NCBI GenBank assembly: GCA_900553925.1
Contig: USFH01000004.1
Location: 1-31,813, forward strand
Length of the DNA: 31,813 nt
Direction: 5' to 3'
DNA from: an uncultured Clostridium sp.
GTDB taxonomy: Bacteria > Bacillota > Clostridia > Lachnospirales > Lachnospiraceae
The translations under genes were made by a program, and so were the position numbers. The notes under the pieces were generated by a model. It saw only the letters and a program-made list of their open reading frames with translations. It did no database searches and was not told the DNA's origin. This document shows positions 23,184-31,813 of this stretch, piece after piece; within the stretch, counting starts at the first letter, position 1; each line of letters begins with the position of its first letter.

Positions 23184-23237
23184 CCGTGGGATTTCATAGA
23201 GGTCAATTCAGACGTACAGACGTAGAAGGAGCGTACT

Positions 23238-24011
23238 ATGCGGTTTCGACCTTGTATTGATATACATAACGGCGCGGTCAAGCAGATCGTCGGCGGCAGC
23301 CTGAAGGACGAGGCGGATTTTGCCAAGGATAATTTCGTCTCGGAACTGAAAGCGGATTTCTATGCAGATCTGTACCGGCGGAGCGGACTTGCGGGCGGAC
23401 ATGTCATCCTGCTGAATCCGGTCGGAAGCACCTATTACGAGGCAGATGTGGAACAGGCGAAGCTGGCACTTGCGGCATATCCGCAGGGGCTACAGATCGG
23501 CGGGGGAATTACCGCGGACAATGCCGAACAGTTTCTGGATATGGGCGCACGGCAGGTGATCGTAACATCTTATGTATTTAAGGATGGCAGAATCAATTAT
23601 GAGAATCTGAAGCGGTTGTCGGAGCTGGTTGGCGCGGAACATCTGGTGCTGGATCTGTCCTGTAGGAAGAAAGATGGCAGGTACTATATTGTGACAGACC
23701 GCTGGCAGAAGTTTACAGAGGAACTGGTTACGCCGGAGACGTTGGACATGCTGGCAGAATATTGCAGCGAATATCTGATCCATGCGGTAGATGTGGAAGG
23801 TAAGGCAGCCGGTATTGAGACCGGACTTGCAACGATGCTTGGCACATGGGGGAGATGCCCGATGACATATGCCGGTGGAGTTGGAAGCTTTGCGGATTTG
23901 GAACAGTTAAGGGAATGTGGCAGAGACCGGATTGATGTGACGGTTGGAAGCGCACTCGATATATTCGGTGGTGTGCTGCCATATGAAGAAGTTGTGAGAT
24001 TTTGTTCGTAG
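23238..24011 (+). CDS. hisA: Eukaryotic-type HisA (ProFAR isomerase)
   Basis: This enzyme catalyses the fourth step of histidine synthesis, the Amadori isomerisation of ProFAR to PRFAR, in a TIM barrel. The 257-residue protein follows yeast His6 rather than ordinary bacterial HisA. It starts FRPCIDIHNGAVKQIVGGSL with the catalytic Asp, then NFVS, GGHVILL, LQIGGGI, VIVTSYVF, LVLDLSCRKKDGRY, FLIHA-like YLIHAVDVEGKAAGI with the second catalytic Asp, TYAGGVGSFADL and DVTVGSALDIFGG. AAGGAG lies 6 nt before the ATG. No other his gene is next to it. A weak promoter (TTGCAA 23141, TATACC 23164, 17 nt apart) would fall inside the right arm of the palindrome upstream. Confidence 0.93.
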   Translation: MRFRPCIDIHNGAVKQIVGGSLKDEADFAKDNFVSELKADFYADLYRRSGLAGGHVILLNPVGSTYYEADVEQAKLALAAYPQGLQIGGGITADNAEQFLDMGARQVIVTSYVFKDGRINYENLKRLSELVGAEHLVLDLSCRKKDGRYYIVTDRWQKFTEELVTPETLDMLAEYCSEYLIHAVDVEGKAAGIETGLATMLGTWGRCPMTYAGGVGSFADLEQLRECGRDRIDVTVGSALDIFGGVLPYEEVVRFCS

Positions 24012-24068
24012 CAGTCAGGGACACTGATTGTGATAAAACTATAAAGAGGGAACAAAACAGGAGGGTTT

Positions 24069-26366
24069 ATGAGAAAATTTAAGAAGACGGCGGCTGCGAT
24101 TGCAGCGACTGCCCTTGCGCTTTCGCTTTGTGCATGTGGCGGCAAGGCAGACACGACAACGACTGAGCAGGCAGGCGGCAGTGCAACGGTGACAGATGCA
24201 ACAGCGTCAACCATCGAGGATGATGGCAACTGGACAACGACCGAACAGGAAGTTGTGGAGGATGATCGTTTCACTACGGTAGAAGGCGCGGATGCGATTG
24301 GCGTGACATTTGACGATGGTACAGATGGGTTTACGAGTTATACGAATAACGGTAACTTTACGATGACTTCGGAAAATGGTGAACTGGTCTGTGATATTAC
24401 AAAAAGCGGACCGCTTGAGCATAGCTGCCAGATTTACTATGATGGATTTACGATGGCGAAGGGGTGCGTTTACACCATGAGCTTTGACGTGCGCTCGGAT
24501 ATTGAGCGCGTGATCCAGTGGCGTGTACAGATCAATGGTGGAGACTACCATGCATATGCAAGCGATTTCATCACAGTCGGACCGGAGACGCAGACGATTA
24601 CCAAGGAATTCACGATGGAAGAAAATTCTGACCCGGCTCCGCGGTTTGTTGTCAATATGGGAACCCAGGAAGGACAGACAGAGGTCACAGATGCACATAA
24701 GATTTACTTCGACAATATTTCCCTGTTTGTAACGGACAGCTCGAATGCAGAGAAGATCGTCGGTGCACCACAGCCGATTCAGGTGAAGGTAAATCAGATC
24801 GGTTATAAGCCGGATGATACGAAGACGGTGATCGTGACATCCAAGGATGATGAGAAATTCAAGATCGTGGATGCAAAGACCGAGGAGACAATGTTCGTCG
24901 GTGCATACGGAGAGCTTTCGTATGATAAGTCTGCCGAGTCGAATGTAAGACACGGTGATTTCACGGCATTTAATACGCCGGGTACATATAAGGTTATTTC
25001 CAGCCCGTCCGGTGCATCGTATGAGTTCTCCATCGGTGACAATCTGTATGATGATGTATATAAGGATGTTGTTCTGATGTTATATAAGCAGCGCTGCGGA
25101 ACGGAAGTGACAAAGGATATCGCCGGAGATTTTGCGCATGAGGCATGCCACATGCAGGAGGCGACAATCTATGGTGATACATCCGGAACCAAGGTGGATG
25201 TGTCAGGCGGCTGGCATGATGCCGGTGATTATGGACGATATATTGTGTCGGGTGCAAAGACGGTACAGGATCTTTTCCTTGCATATGAAGATTATGGTCA
25301 GACAGCCGATGATCTCGGAATTCCGGAGAGCGGAAACAAGACACCGGATCTTCTGGATGAAGCAAAGTATGAGCTTGACTGGATGCTCAAGATGCAGGAT
25401 GCTGCAAGCGGCGGTGTCTACCATAAGGTAACGGCGCTTGTGTTCCCGGAGACGGTACTTGCGGTTGATGAGACGGATGATATGGTGCTTGCACCAGTTT
25501 CCTATGCAGCAACAGCAGATTTTGCGGCGGTCATGGCAAAGGCATCAACGATTTATGAAGAATACGATGCGGATTTTGCAAAAACTTGTCTGGAAGCAGC
25601 AAAGAATGCTTATGCATTTCTCGAGGCAAATCCGGATATGTCAGGATATGAGAATCCGAAAGACCTTGTGACAGGTGCTTATGATGACAAAATATTGACG
25701 GATGAGAGACTCTGGGCGTCGGCAGAACTTCTGGCTGCAACCGGTGACAGCAAATACCTTGATGCAGTAAAACAGATATTTGATGAGGATAAGTACAAGA
25801 CAGGCTTCGGATGGGCAGATGTTGGAAGCTATGCACTGTATGACCTGGCGAAGGCGGAGGGCGTAGATGCAGATGCGGCTAAGACTGCGAAGGCACGGCT
25901 GCTTGCAGATGCAGATGAGACGCTGTCAAAGGCAGAGGAGGAAGGCTTCTTCACAGGTATGGGTGTGACATATCCATGGGGAAGTAATATGACGATCGCA
26001 AACAACGGCATGGAGCTTCTTGCAGCTGCAAAACTGACAGGCGATGCAAAATACACAGAATATGCTCAGAAGATGCGTGATTATATCTTCGGAGTGAATC
26101 CGACCGGATACTGTTATGTGACCGGCTATGGATCCCTCACACCGAATGCAACACACCACAGACCTTCACAGGTATTAAAGGAGACTATGCCTGGAATGCT
26201 GGTGGGTGGTGCGAATAATAACCTGGACGATCCATATGCAAATGCAGTATTATATGGCATCGCACCGGGACGTGCCTATGTAGATAATGAGCAGTGCTAT
26301 TCATGTAATGAGGTAACGATTTATTGGAATTCTCCACTGATTTATCTGCTTGATGGTTTAAATTAG
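24069..26366 (+). CDS. GH9 cellulase/endoglucanase lipoprotein
   Basis: This cell-surface glycoside hydrolase probably cleaves beta-1,4-glucan. The 765-residue protein starts with a lipoprotein signal (basic MRKFKK, Ala/Leu-rich core, lipobox LCAC with Cys23) and a Thr-rich linker. A CBM4/9-like beta domain (about 75-222), a CelD-N immunoglobulin-like domain (about 236-322) and the GH9 barrel (about 325-765) follow. Catalytic features are the base pair in GGWHDAGDYGRYI (D384, D387), the HHRPS signature (696-700) and the acid in CNEVTIYWNSP (E748). No dockerin or surface-layer repeat is present; anchoring is by lipid. AGGAGG precedes ATG 24069. It follows hisA by 57 nt and precedes the GtrA-YfhO gene by 20 nt. 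Confidence 0.93.
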   Translation: MRKFKKTAAAIAATALALSLCACGGKADTTTTEQAGGSATVTDATASTIEDDGNWTTTEQEVVEDDRFTTVEGADAIGVTFDDGTDGFTSYTNNGNFTMTSENGELVCDITKSGPLEHSCQIYYDGFTMAKGCVYTMSFDVRSDIERVIQWRVQINGGDYHAYASDFITVGPETQTITKEFTMEENSDPAPRFVVNMGTQEGQTEVTDAHKIYFDNISLFVTDSSNAEKIVGAPQPIQVKVNQIGYKPDDTKTVIVTSKDDEKFKIVDAKTEETMFVGAYGELSYDKSAESNVRHGDFTAFNTPGTYKVISSPSGASYEFSIGDNLYDDVYKDVVLMLYKQRCGTEVTKDIAGDFAHEACHMQEATIYGDTSGTKVDVSGGWHDAGDYGRYIVSGAKTVQDLFLAYEDYGQTADDLGIPESGNKTPDLLDEAKYELDWMLKMQDAASGGVYHKVTALVFPETVLAVDETDDMVLAPVSYAATADFAAVMAKASTIYEEYDADFAKTCLEAAKNAYAFLEANPDMSGYENPKDLVTGAYDDKILTDERLWASAELLAATGDSKYLDAVKQIFDEDKYKTGFGWADVGSYALYDLAKAEGVDADAAKTAKARLLADADETLSKAEEEGFFTGMGVTYPWGSNMTIANNGMELLAAAKLTGDAKYTEYAQKMRDYIFGVNPTGYCYVTGYGSLTPNATHHRPSQVLKETMPGMLVGGANNNLDDPYANAVLYGIAPGRAYVDNEQCYSCNEVTIYWNSPLIYLLDGLN

Positions 26367-26386
26367 TAGAAAAGGAATAAGAAACA

Positions 26387-29300
26387 GTGATTCAGTTTAT
26401 AAAGAAGATTTTTGCCAATGAAAAAATGCGGTATCTGATTGCCGGAGGATGTACAACGGCAGTCAATCTGGTGACTTTCTTCCTGCTCCGGTTACTTACG
26501 CCGATATCACGAAACACATGCAATGCCATAGCAATCGCTATGGCTATTGCTTTTGCATACTTTGCAAATAAATTTTTTGTGTTCCAGAGCAAGAAGAAGG
26601 GATTTTATGCGACACTCATCGAGGCGGTGCAGTTTGTTGGTGCACGTCTGGTGTCGATGGTCGTTGAGATACTTGGACTTGCCATCCTGTGCGATACATT
26701 TCGCGTGCAGGAGCTTGTGTCGAAGGTGATTGTACAGGTCATCGTATTTGTACTCAACTATGTGTTCAGTAAGCTGATCGTGTTTAAGGAGAAGAAAAAC
26801 TTTCAGGAGAACCTGCAGGATAACTGGTGCTATTATCTCTCTTTTGCAATCGTGGCGGTTGTCATGCTGGTTGTCTGTATTGCGGAGCAGGTCGCTCCGT
26901 TTGGCGAAAACTCTCTGACGCTTATCGACAGTGTGCATCAGTATCTTCCGTTTTTCTCGGAGCTTCGGGATAAGCTGCTGCATGAGGGCAGTCTTCTTTA
27001 TACATGGAATGTTGCGCTGGGATCGAATTTTGTATCGCTTGGTGCGTATTATCTGATGAGTCCGTTCAATCTGTTGCTGCTGGTGTTCGGCAAGGAGCAG
27101 ATTACGGCAGTAACGTGTTTTCTGATGTGCTTGAAGATTGCCCTGACGGCAGTCACAATGGTGCATTTCTTAAGCTATAAGGATGGAAAGAAAAAGAGAA
27201 GCTTCCTGATCGTTGCAATCTCTGTGTGCTATGCGCTGAGCAACTATGTGATCGGGTATAACTGGAATACGATGTGGCTTGACTGCATCATGATATTCCC
27301 GCTTGTGATGCTGGGATTTGCGCGTATGATGGAGGAACATGATCCGAAGCTCTATGTGCTTTCTCTGTTCTATGCGCTTTATTGTAATTATTATATTGGC
27401 TATATTATCTGCCTGTTTCTGGTGCTGTGGTTCTTCGTCTATGGACATAAGACGTTCCGGCGGTTCCTGGCGGATGGTGTACGATTCGCGGTGTATTCAC
27501 TGCTTGCGGGTGGCATGGCGGCATTTGTCCTGCTTCCTGCATATCAGGGAATCATGGCGACGGCAGCGGGGGATATGAGTCTGCCGAAGGGAACGTGGTA
27601 TGGAAATGTATTCGTGTTGCTGCGGCAGCTGCTTGCATTTACGAAGCCAATTACAAACCAGACATTTGACGGCGGCGTAAACTTATATTGCGGTATGCTG
27701 GCAGTGTTCGGTATGTTCCTGTATCTGTTCGTGAGAGAGCATCCGTGGACAAAATTCCGCAAATATCTGCTGCTCGTACTGCTGGTGGTAAGCTTTAACC
27801 ATGAGACACTGAACTATATCTGGCATGGCATGCATGATCAGTACGGAATTCCGAACCGGTTCTCGTTTGTATTTATCTTTGTGCTTCTGATGATGACTTA
27901 TGATGCGGTAAGTCATATCGCGGAGATTGACAACTGTTTTATCATTTCGGCGGTGCTTCTTTCGTGTGCGTTTGTATTTGCATGCAGGGAGCAGGCGGGG
28001 GAGACGATGGAGAAGTTCGCACTTCCGGTCTGTCTGGTGCTGTTAATCGTATATGGGTGTGTCTGTATGATGCGGAGCAGTAAACGGATGCAGGCGGCAA
28101 CGTTCATATCGGTGGTAGGCTCCATCTGCCTGGTGGAGGTCGTGGCGAACGCCGCATATGGATTCATGGATAACGGGTATTGCCATTATAAGGAATATTA
28201 TCAGACAAGCCCGGCGGTCACAGAGGCAAATGCGCGTGTGCGTGAGCTTGCCGAAGAGGAAGAGGCTGGATTCTATCGTTCCGAGCTGATGCAGTACACG
28301 GTGCTTGACGAAGCGAGCTGGCATAACATGCCGAGCGTGAGCACCTTTAATTCCACGGTGCTTGGCTCCGTTGTTACAACGATGGGCAAGCTTGGATTTT
28401 ATACCGGGGCAAATGAATTCTTGTACCGGGGAGCAACGCCGTTTACAAATGCATTGTTTGATGTCCGGTATCTGCTCGAACGCCCGGGTGATCTGAACAA
28501 TTTTGATTATACTTATAAGGAAACGCAGAATAACGTTTCAATATATGAGAATCCGTATCCGACCTCGCTTGGATTTGCAGTCAACAGCAACACGAAGGAT
28601 TTCGTGCCAAGCGATTATACGGCTGCAAATGCGCAGAATATTCTAGCATACGATATGACCGGCTATGGCGGATTCTTCTCAGAGGAATCGCCGGCAATCA
28701 GTGTATCGAGCGATACGGCTTCGGTAAACTATGCAAATGGACAGGTGAATTTCACTCCAAATGCGTCAGGGACGATGTATTTCATGGTCAGCTTCACTGC
28801 TGGCCGCGCAGGTGATTATTATGTGAACTGCCGCGGAAATTATGTAACAAAGCTGCGGTTCTATAAGAATGGACAGGAGATAGCATATGACCGCTATCAG
28901 CTTCAGCTATTCCATATCGGGCAGCTTGAGGCAGGCGACTATATTTCCGTTGAATATGAATACAACAATATCAATGGTTCGGAGGTCGCACCATTTTCTG
29001 TATATACCTTTCATCATCCGGTGTTTGAAAATGTATATAATACTCTGACACGGAACCTGCTCGCTGTCGATACATGGAAGGATGGTTATGTGAAGGGAAC
29101 GGTTACGATCCCGGAAGGAAAGACATTATTTACCAGCATTCCATATGACGAGGGATGGACCGTGAAGGTGGATGGCGAGGCTGTTCCGTATTATAAGATC
29201 GTGGGTGCATTTATTGGCGTGGATATGACGCCGGGAGAACATACAGTGGAATTTACTTACATGCCGAAGGGACTGTTGCCGGGTATGCTGATCTCCGTGA

Positions 29301-29467
29301 TCTGTATGATTGTGCTCATGGCGGCCATGCAGGTAGAGAATCGGCTGGCAGCACGCAAATGCGATGATGCAGAGATGATAGAAGCAGCTGTGCCGGAAGA
29401 AGAGAAAAAGGACGAAAAACTTCAAGAAGAGGTCGAGACAGATATTGAAAATCTCGAGGATGTATAG
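26387..29467 (+). CDS. GtrA-YfhO fusion membrane protein
   Basis: The 1026-residue protein joins two families. Residues about 10-135 are a GtrA-like four-helix domain (MRYLIAGGCTTAVNLVTFFLL, FAYFANKFFVF, LNYVFSKLIVF), linked to flipping of undecaprenyl-phosphate-sugar. Residues about 145-1000 are YfhO-like, a GT-C type multi-helix protein with a motif in the first outer loop (DSVHQYLPFF) and a large outer beta-rich C-terminal part before a last membrane helix. YfhO glycosylates lipoteichoic acid in Bacillus. The fusion would couple lipid-sugar supply to transfer outside the membrane (inference). The start is GTG 26387, about 10 nt after AAAGGA. The tail is strongly acidic (EEEKKDEK...). It is probably co-transcribed with the GH9 gene. 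Confidence 0.9.
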   Translation: MIQFIKKIFANEKMRYLIAGGCTTAVNLVTFFLLRLLTPISRNTCNAIAIAMAIAFAYFANKFFVFQSKKKGFYATLIEAVQFVGARLVSMVVEILGLAILCDTFRVQELVSKVIVQVIVFVLNYVFSKLIVFKEKKNFQENLQDNWCYYLSFAIVAVVMLVVCIAEQVAPFGENSLTLIDSVHQYLPFFSELRDKLLHEGSLLYTWNVALGSNFVSLGAYYLMSPFNLLLLVFGKEQITAVTCFLMCLKIALTAVTMVHFLSYKDGKKKRSFLIVAISVCYALSNYVIGYNWNTMWLDCIMIFPLVMLGFARMMEEHDPKLYVLSLFYALYCNYYIGYIICLFLVLWFFVYGHKTFRRFLADGVRFAVYSLLAGGMAAFVLLPAYQGIMATAAGDMSLPKGTWYGNVFVLLRQLLAFTKPITNQTFDGGVNLYCGMLAVFGMFLYLFVREHPWTKFRKYLLLVLLVVSFNHETLNYIWHGMHDQYGIPNRFSFVFIFVLLMMTYDAVSHIAEIDNCFIISAVLLSCAFVFACREQAGETMEKFALPVCLVLLIVYGCVCMMRSSKRMQAATFISVVGSICLVEVVANAAYGFMDNGYCHYKEYYQTSPAVTEANARVRELAEEEEAGFYRSELMQYTVLDEASWHNMPSVSTFNSTVLGSVVTTMGKLGFYTGANEFLYRGATPFTNALFDVRYLLERPGDLNNFDYTYKETQNNVSIYENPYPTSLGFAVNSNTKDFVPSDYTAANAQNILAYDMTGYGGFFSEESPAISVSSDTASVNYANGQVNFTPNASGTMYFMVSFTAGRAGDYYVNCRGNYVTKLRFYKNGQEIAYDRYQLQLFHIGQLEAGDYISVEYEYNNINGSEVAPFSVYTFHHPVFENVYNTLTRNLLAVDTWKDGYVKGTVTIPEGKTLFTSIPYDEGWTVKVDGEAVPYYKIVGAFIGVDMTPGEHTVEFTYMPKGLLPGMLISVICMIVLMAAMQVENRLAARKCDDAEMIEAAVPEEEKKDEKLQEEVETDIENLEDV

Positions 29468-29499
29468 TAAAATGTTGATAAACAGGGGGTGTTACGCAT

Positions 29500-31266
29500 A
29501 TGGAAAAACTAGCAAAGTTAGGGTGGCAGAAATTAATTGGCATAGCCGCAGCGGTGGATGTCGTGCTTGGAATCGTGTTTGGAGCGATATTTAAGGCAGT
29601 TCCGGCAGGAATTATCGTTGGTGTGCTGGCAGCAGCTGTCACGGGAGTCGTTGTATTTGCACTGGGAGGCGGAGAGGTAGCCGGACATACAAAGGGTGAC
29701 AAATACAGAAAGCTGTTCATGAATCTTCCAATTGGATTCGCACAGGCGAAGATCATCACAGATTCACTTGGAAACAGCACAGGGTATTGCATTCAGGAAG
29801 CGAATGAGAGGTTCGGAAGCTATTTCAATCTGGATGCATCGGATTACCAGGACAAGATCCTTGGTGAGAGCAAAATTGAGGTGTTACAGGATATTAACGC
29901 ATGGTTCACAGCGTATAATACTTCCGGAACCAAAGAGGGCGACTTCATGGACGTGGAGATCACGATGGAGAAGCTTGGTAAGGTATTTAACACAGTTATG
30001 TACAAGTCTGAGGCTGACTATATCAACATGGTTGTTATTGATATTACAGACCAGAAGGAGACGGAGAACAAGCTGTCTGCAGCAATCGAAGATGCGAATG
30101 CAGCATATAAGACACAGGCAGAGTTCCTCGCGAATATGAGCCACGAGATCCGTACTCCGATCAACGGAATTCTTGGTATGCTGCAGCTTACGCTGATGGC
30201 AGATGATCTGCAGGCAGATTACCGGGATAATCTGCTGACTGCGAAGGGTTGTGCAGATAACCTGCTGCGCCTGATCAACGATATTCTGGATATCAGTAAG
30301 CTCGAGGCTGGTAAATATAACCTGAAGGAAGAAATCTTCGATGTGCGTTCGGCAATCGAGGAGACGGTAGCCGCACAGGTTCCGACCGCAACAAACAAGG
30401 GACTTGCGCTTGACTGTACATTTGGTAACAATATTCCAAAGCTTGTAAAGGGCGATGGACAGAGAATCCAGCAGATTTTGAATTGTTTGCTTTCGAATGC
30501 ATTAAAATTCACATCTGAGGGAAGTGTAAGAGTAAAGATTGCCGCAATTGACGCAGAGAAAGAGAATATCAACCTGCGTATTGCAGTTGCAGATACAGGT
30601 ATCGGTATCTCAGAGAAGAACATGGATAAGCTGTTTATCCGGTTCTCCCAGGTGGATGGCTCGGATACGAGAAAATACGGCGGTTCCGGACTGGGACTCG
30701 TTATCTCCAAGCAGATCGCAGAGCTGATGGGTGGTAACATCAGTGTCCAGAGTAAGGAAGGTATCGGTTCTACGTTTATTGCAGAGATTCCTCTGAAGGT
30801 TGTGAAGGCAGCTGAAGTGGAAGCAGCGAAGAACGTGGAAGAGAAGGAAGATGCAGCAGTATTCTCTATCAATGCACACAGCAAGGCACGTATCCTCGTG
30901 GCAGAGGATGAGCCGGTCAACCAGCAGGTTATCGGTAAGCTGCTCGGTATGGCAGGATTCTCCTATGATATTGCAGAGAATGGTGAGAAAGCGATCGAGC
31001 TGTTCAAGCAGAAGGAATACGACGCAGCGCTGTTCGATGTACAGATGCCGGTTATGGATGGTATCGCAGCAACACAGAAGATTCGTGAGATTGAGCAGAA
31101 GGAGCATAAGAAGCGCCTTCCGATCATCGCAGTTACAGCGAGAGCCATGTTTGGTGACAAGGAACGTATCTTAGAGAACAAGCTCGATGACTATATTGCA
31201 AAGCCATATAATCTGAACACAGTAGTTGAGACACTCAACCGATATATTGATAAAAAAGAGGATTAA
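29500..31266 (+). CDS. Hybrid sensor histidine kinase with receiver domain
   Basis: This membrane-bound hybrid kinase begins a phosphorelay. The 588-residue protein has two close membrane segments (about 11-31 and 36-56) with almost no outer loop, and a PAS-like cytoplasmic domain (about 66-185, ending MVVIDITDQKETENKL). A coiled linker leads to the H-box FLANMSHEIRTP with phospho-His H215. The N-box NCLLSNALKFT, G1 DTGIGIS, G2 GGSGLGLVISKQ and a C-terminal receiver domain with pocket EDE (469-471) and phospho-acceptor D513 (LFDVQMPVMDG) follow. The receiver has no output domain, so the phosphate must pass to another protein or return. An AGGGGG site precedes ATG 29500. It is 32 nt from the GtrA-YfhO gene. 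Confidence 0.93.
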   Translation: MEKLAKLGWQKLIGIAAAVDVVLGIVFGAIFKAVPAGIIVGVLAAAVTGVVVFALGGGEVAGHTKGDKYRKLFMNLPIGFAQAKIITDSLGNSTGYCIQEANERFGSYFNLDASDYQDKILGESKIEVLQDINAWFTAYNTSGTKEGDFMDVEITMEKLGKVFNTVMYKSEADYINMVVIDITDQKETENKLSAAIEDANAAYKTQAEFLANMSHEIRTPINGILGMLQLTLMADDLQADYRDNLLTAKGCADNLLRLINDILDISKLEAGKYNLKEEIFDVRSAIEETVAAQVPTATNKGLALDCTFGNNIPKLVKGDGQRIQQILNCLLSNALKFTSEGSVRVKIAAIDAEKENINLRIAVADTGIGISEKNMDKLFIRFSQVDGSDTRKYGGSGLGLVISKQIAELMGGNISVQSKEGIGSTFIAEIPLKVVKAAEVEAAKNVEEKEDAAVFSINAHSKARILVAEDEPVNQQVIGKLLGMAGFSYDIAENGEKAIELFKQKEYDAALFDVQMPVMDGIAATQKIREIEQKEHKKRLPIIAVTARAMFGDKERILENKLDDYIAKPYNLNTVVETLNRYIDKKED

Positions 31267-31278
31267 CATTTAATTCAC

Positions 31279-31298
31279 GAAAAATTAAACGATTTTTC
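31279..31298 (+). terminator. Weak AT-rich hairpin after the hybrid kinase gene
   Basis: GAAAAAT pairs with ATTTTTC around a 6-nt loop, 12 nt after the stop codon. It has only one G-C pair, so it is at best a poor terminator. Confidence 0.25.
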
Positions 31299-31309
31299 AT
31301 ATATGTTGG

Positions 31310-31338
31310 TTGACTGGATATCTTTTTAGTGATACAAT
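31310..31338 (+). promoter_or_regulatory. Promoter of pckA
   Basis: -35 TTGACT (31310-31315), 17-nt spacer, -10 TACAAT (31333-31338). The predicted start near 31345 gives a leader of about 57 nt with a small GGG/CCC hairpin (31352-31366). Confidence 0.75.
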
Positions 31339-31401
31339 TTCGGTGGTTTTGGGTAGATAACTGCCCTTAATTAATAAAAAGCAAAGGAAGGAAATTTTAA
31401 G

Positions 31402-31813
31402 ATGGCAAACATTGATTTAACTAAGTATGGAATTACCGGAACAACAGAAATCGTTCACAATCCTTCATATGAAGTTTTGTTTGAGGAAGAGACAAAGGCT
31501 TCAAACGAGGGTTATGAGGTTGGACAGAACACAGAATTAGATACAGTCAACGTTATGACAGGTGTATTTACAGGACGTTCTCCTAAAGATAAGTACATCG
31601 TTATGGATGAGAATTCTAAGGACACAGTATGGTGGACAACAGATGCTTACAAGAACGACAACCATCCTATGACAGAAGAGACATGGGCAGTTGTTAAGGA
31701 TCTTGCTAAGAAGGAGCTTTGCAACAAGAAGCTTTATGTTGTAGATGCATTCTGTGGTGCAAACAAGGATACACGTATGGCAGTTCGTTTCATCGTTGAG
31801 GTTGCTTGGCAGG
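31402..31813 (+). CDS. pckA: Phosphoenolpyruvate carboxykinase (ATP), N-terminal part
   Basis: This enzyme interconverts oxaloacetate and PEP with ATP/ADP. In anaerobic gut bacteria it often runs toward oxaloacetate. The gene runs off the window after 137 codons of an expected 530 or so. The translation MANIDLTKYGITGTTEIVHNP, the substrate-binding motif GVFTGRSPKDKYIV and the segments TDAYKNDNHPMTEETW and LYVVDAFCGA identify the ATP-dependent family. ATG 31402 lies behind AAAGGAAGGAAA. A clear own promoter and a bias toward few preferred codons suggest strong expression. Confidence 0.95.
   Translation, partial: MANIDLTKYGITGTTEIVHNPSYEVLFEEETKASNEGYEVGQNTELDTVNVMTGVFTGRSPKDKYIVMDENSKDTVWWTTDAYKNDNHPMTEETWAVVKDLAKKELCNKKLYVVDAFCGANKDTRMAVRFIVEVAWQ

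Noticed and set aside
22472..23237. CRISPR array or tRNA genes in the largest gene-free gap
   Set aside because: There are no regularly spaced direct repeats and no cloverleaf or T-loop consensus. The repeats present are inverted, not direct.
24207..24953. A 248-codon minus-strand frame opposite the GH9 gene
   Set aside because: It is a shadow of a clearly identified gene and lacks ribosome-site or domain evidence.

Overview
The window looks like a chromosomal segment of a Gram-positive anaerobe of the Clostridia, most likely a Lachnospiraceae member near Coprococcus, Roseburia or Eubacterium. That is inference from gene content: a HrcA/CIRCE-controlled small heat-shock gene, a eukaryotic-type HisA, a Y-family polymerase/YolD pair, a UBA-DUF4342 membrane protein beside a two-component system, a GH9 cellulase lipoprotein and an ATP-dependent PEP carboxykinase. 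No rRNA, tRNA, CRISPR array, transposase or phage gene was seen.

Layout. 1-1132: an AT-rich strip of small orphan genes, one resembling an immunity protein. 1133-5243: pgi, a sodium:amino-acid symporter and an hsp20 gene, each with a readable promoter and terminator. 5256-6665 (minus): a MurE-type ligase. 6928-10486: a DUF2142 membrane protein, then a Y-family DNA polymerase overlapping a YolD-like gene. 10602-16297: UBA/DUF4342 membrane protein, a long structured leader, an OmpR-type regulator, a histidine kinase, TrkA and TrkH. 16586-21019: two large glycosyltransferases with duplicated GT2 modules. 21005-22471 (minus): a CbxX/SpoVK-type AAA+ ATPase, convergent with and overlapping the second glycosyltransferase. 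22472-23237: a gene-free 766 bp gap holding two large palindromic structures. 23238-31266: eukaryotic-type hisA, a GH9 lipoprotein, a GtrA-YfhO fusion and a hybrid histidine kinase. 31402-end: the start of pckA.

Functional themes are central carbon metabolism (pgi, pckA), cell-envelope and surface-glycan assembly (MurE-like ligase, DUF2142, two GT2 proteins, GtrA-YfhO), extracellular glucan breakdown (GH9), potassium uptake with a neighbouring two-component system, and stress or DNA-damage tolerance (Hsp20, Y-family polymerase).

The most interesting signal is non-coding. Two diverged copies of one structured element (core about 101 nt, roughly 80% identical) lie at 11172-11386 on the plus strand and 22513-22668 on the minus strand. 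Both lie immediately 5' of, and in the same orientation as, a protein gene: a response regulator and an AAA+ ATPase. Differences inside the helices are compensated base for base. The outer 15-bp helices are unrelated in sequence yet perfectly paired in each copy. This looks like an uncharacterised cis-regulatory RNA motif. A third, unrelated 311-nt imperfect palindrome with about 65-nt arms and several internal hairpins lies next to the second copy, at 22873-23183.
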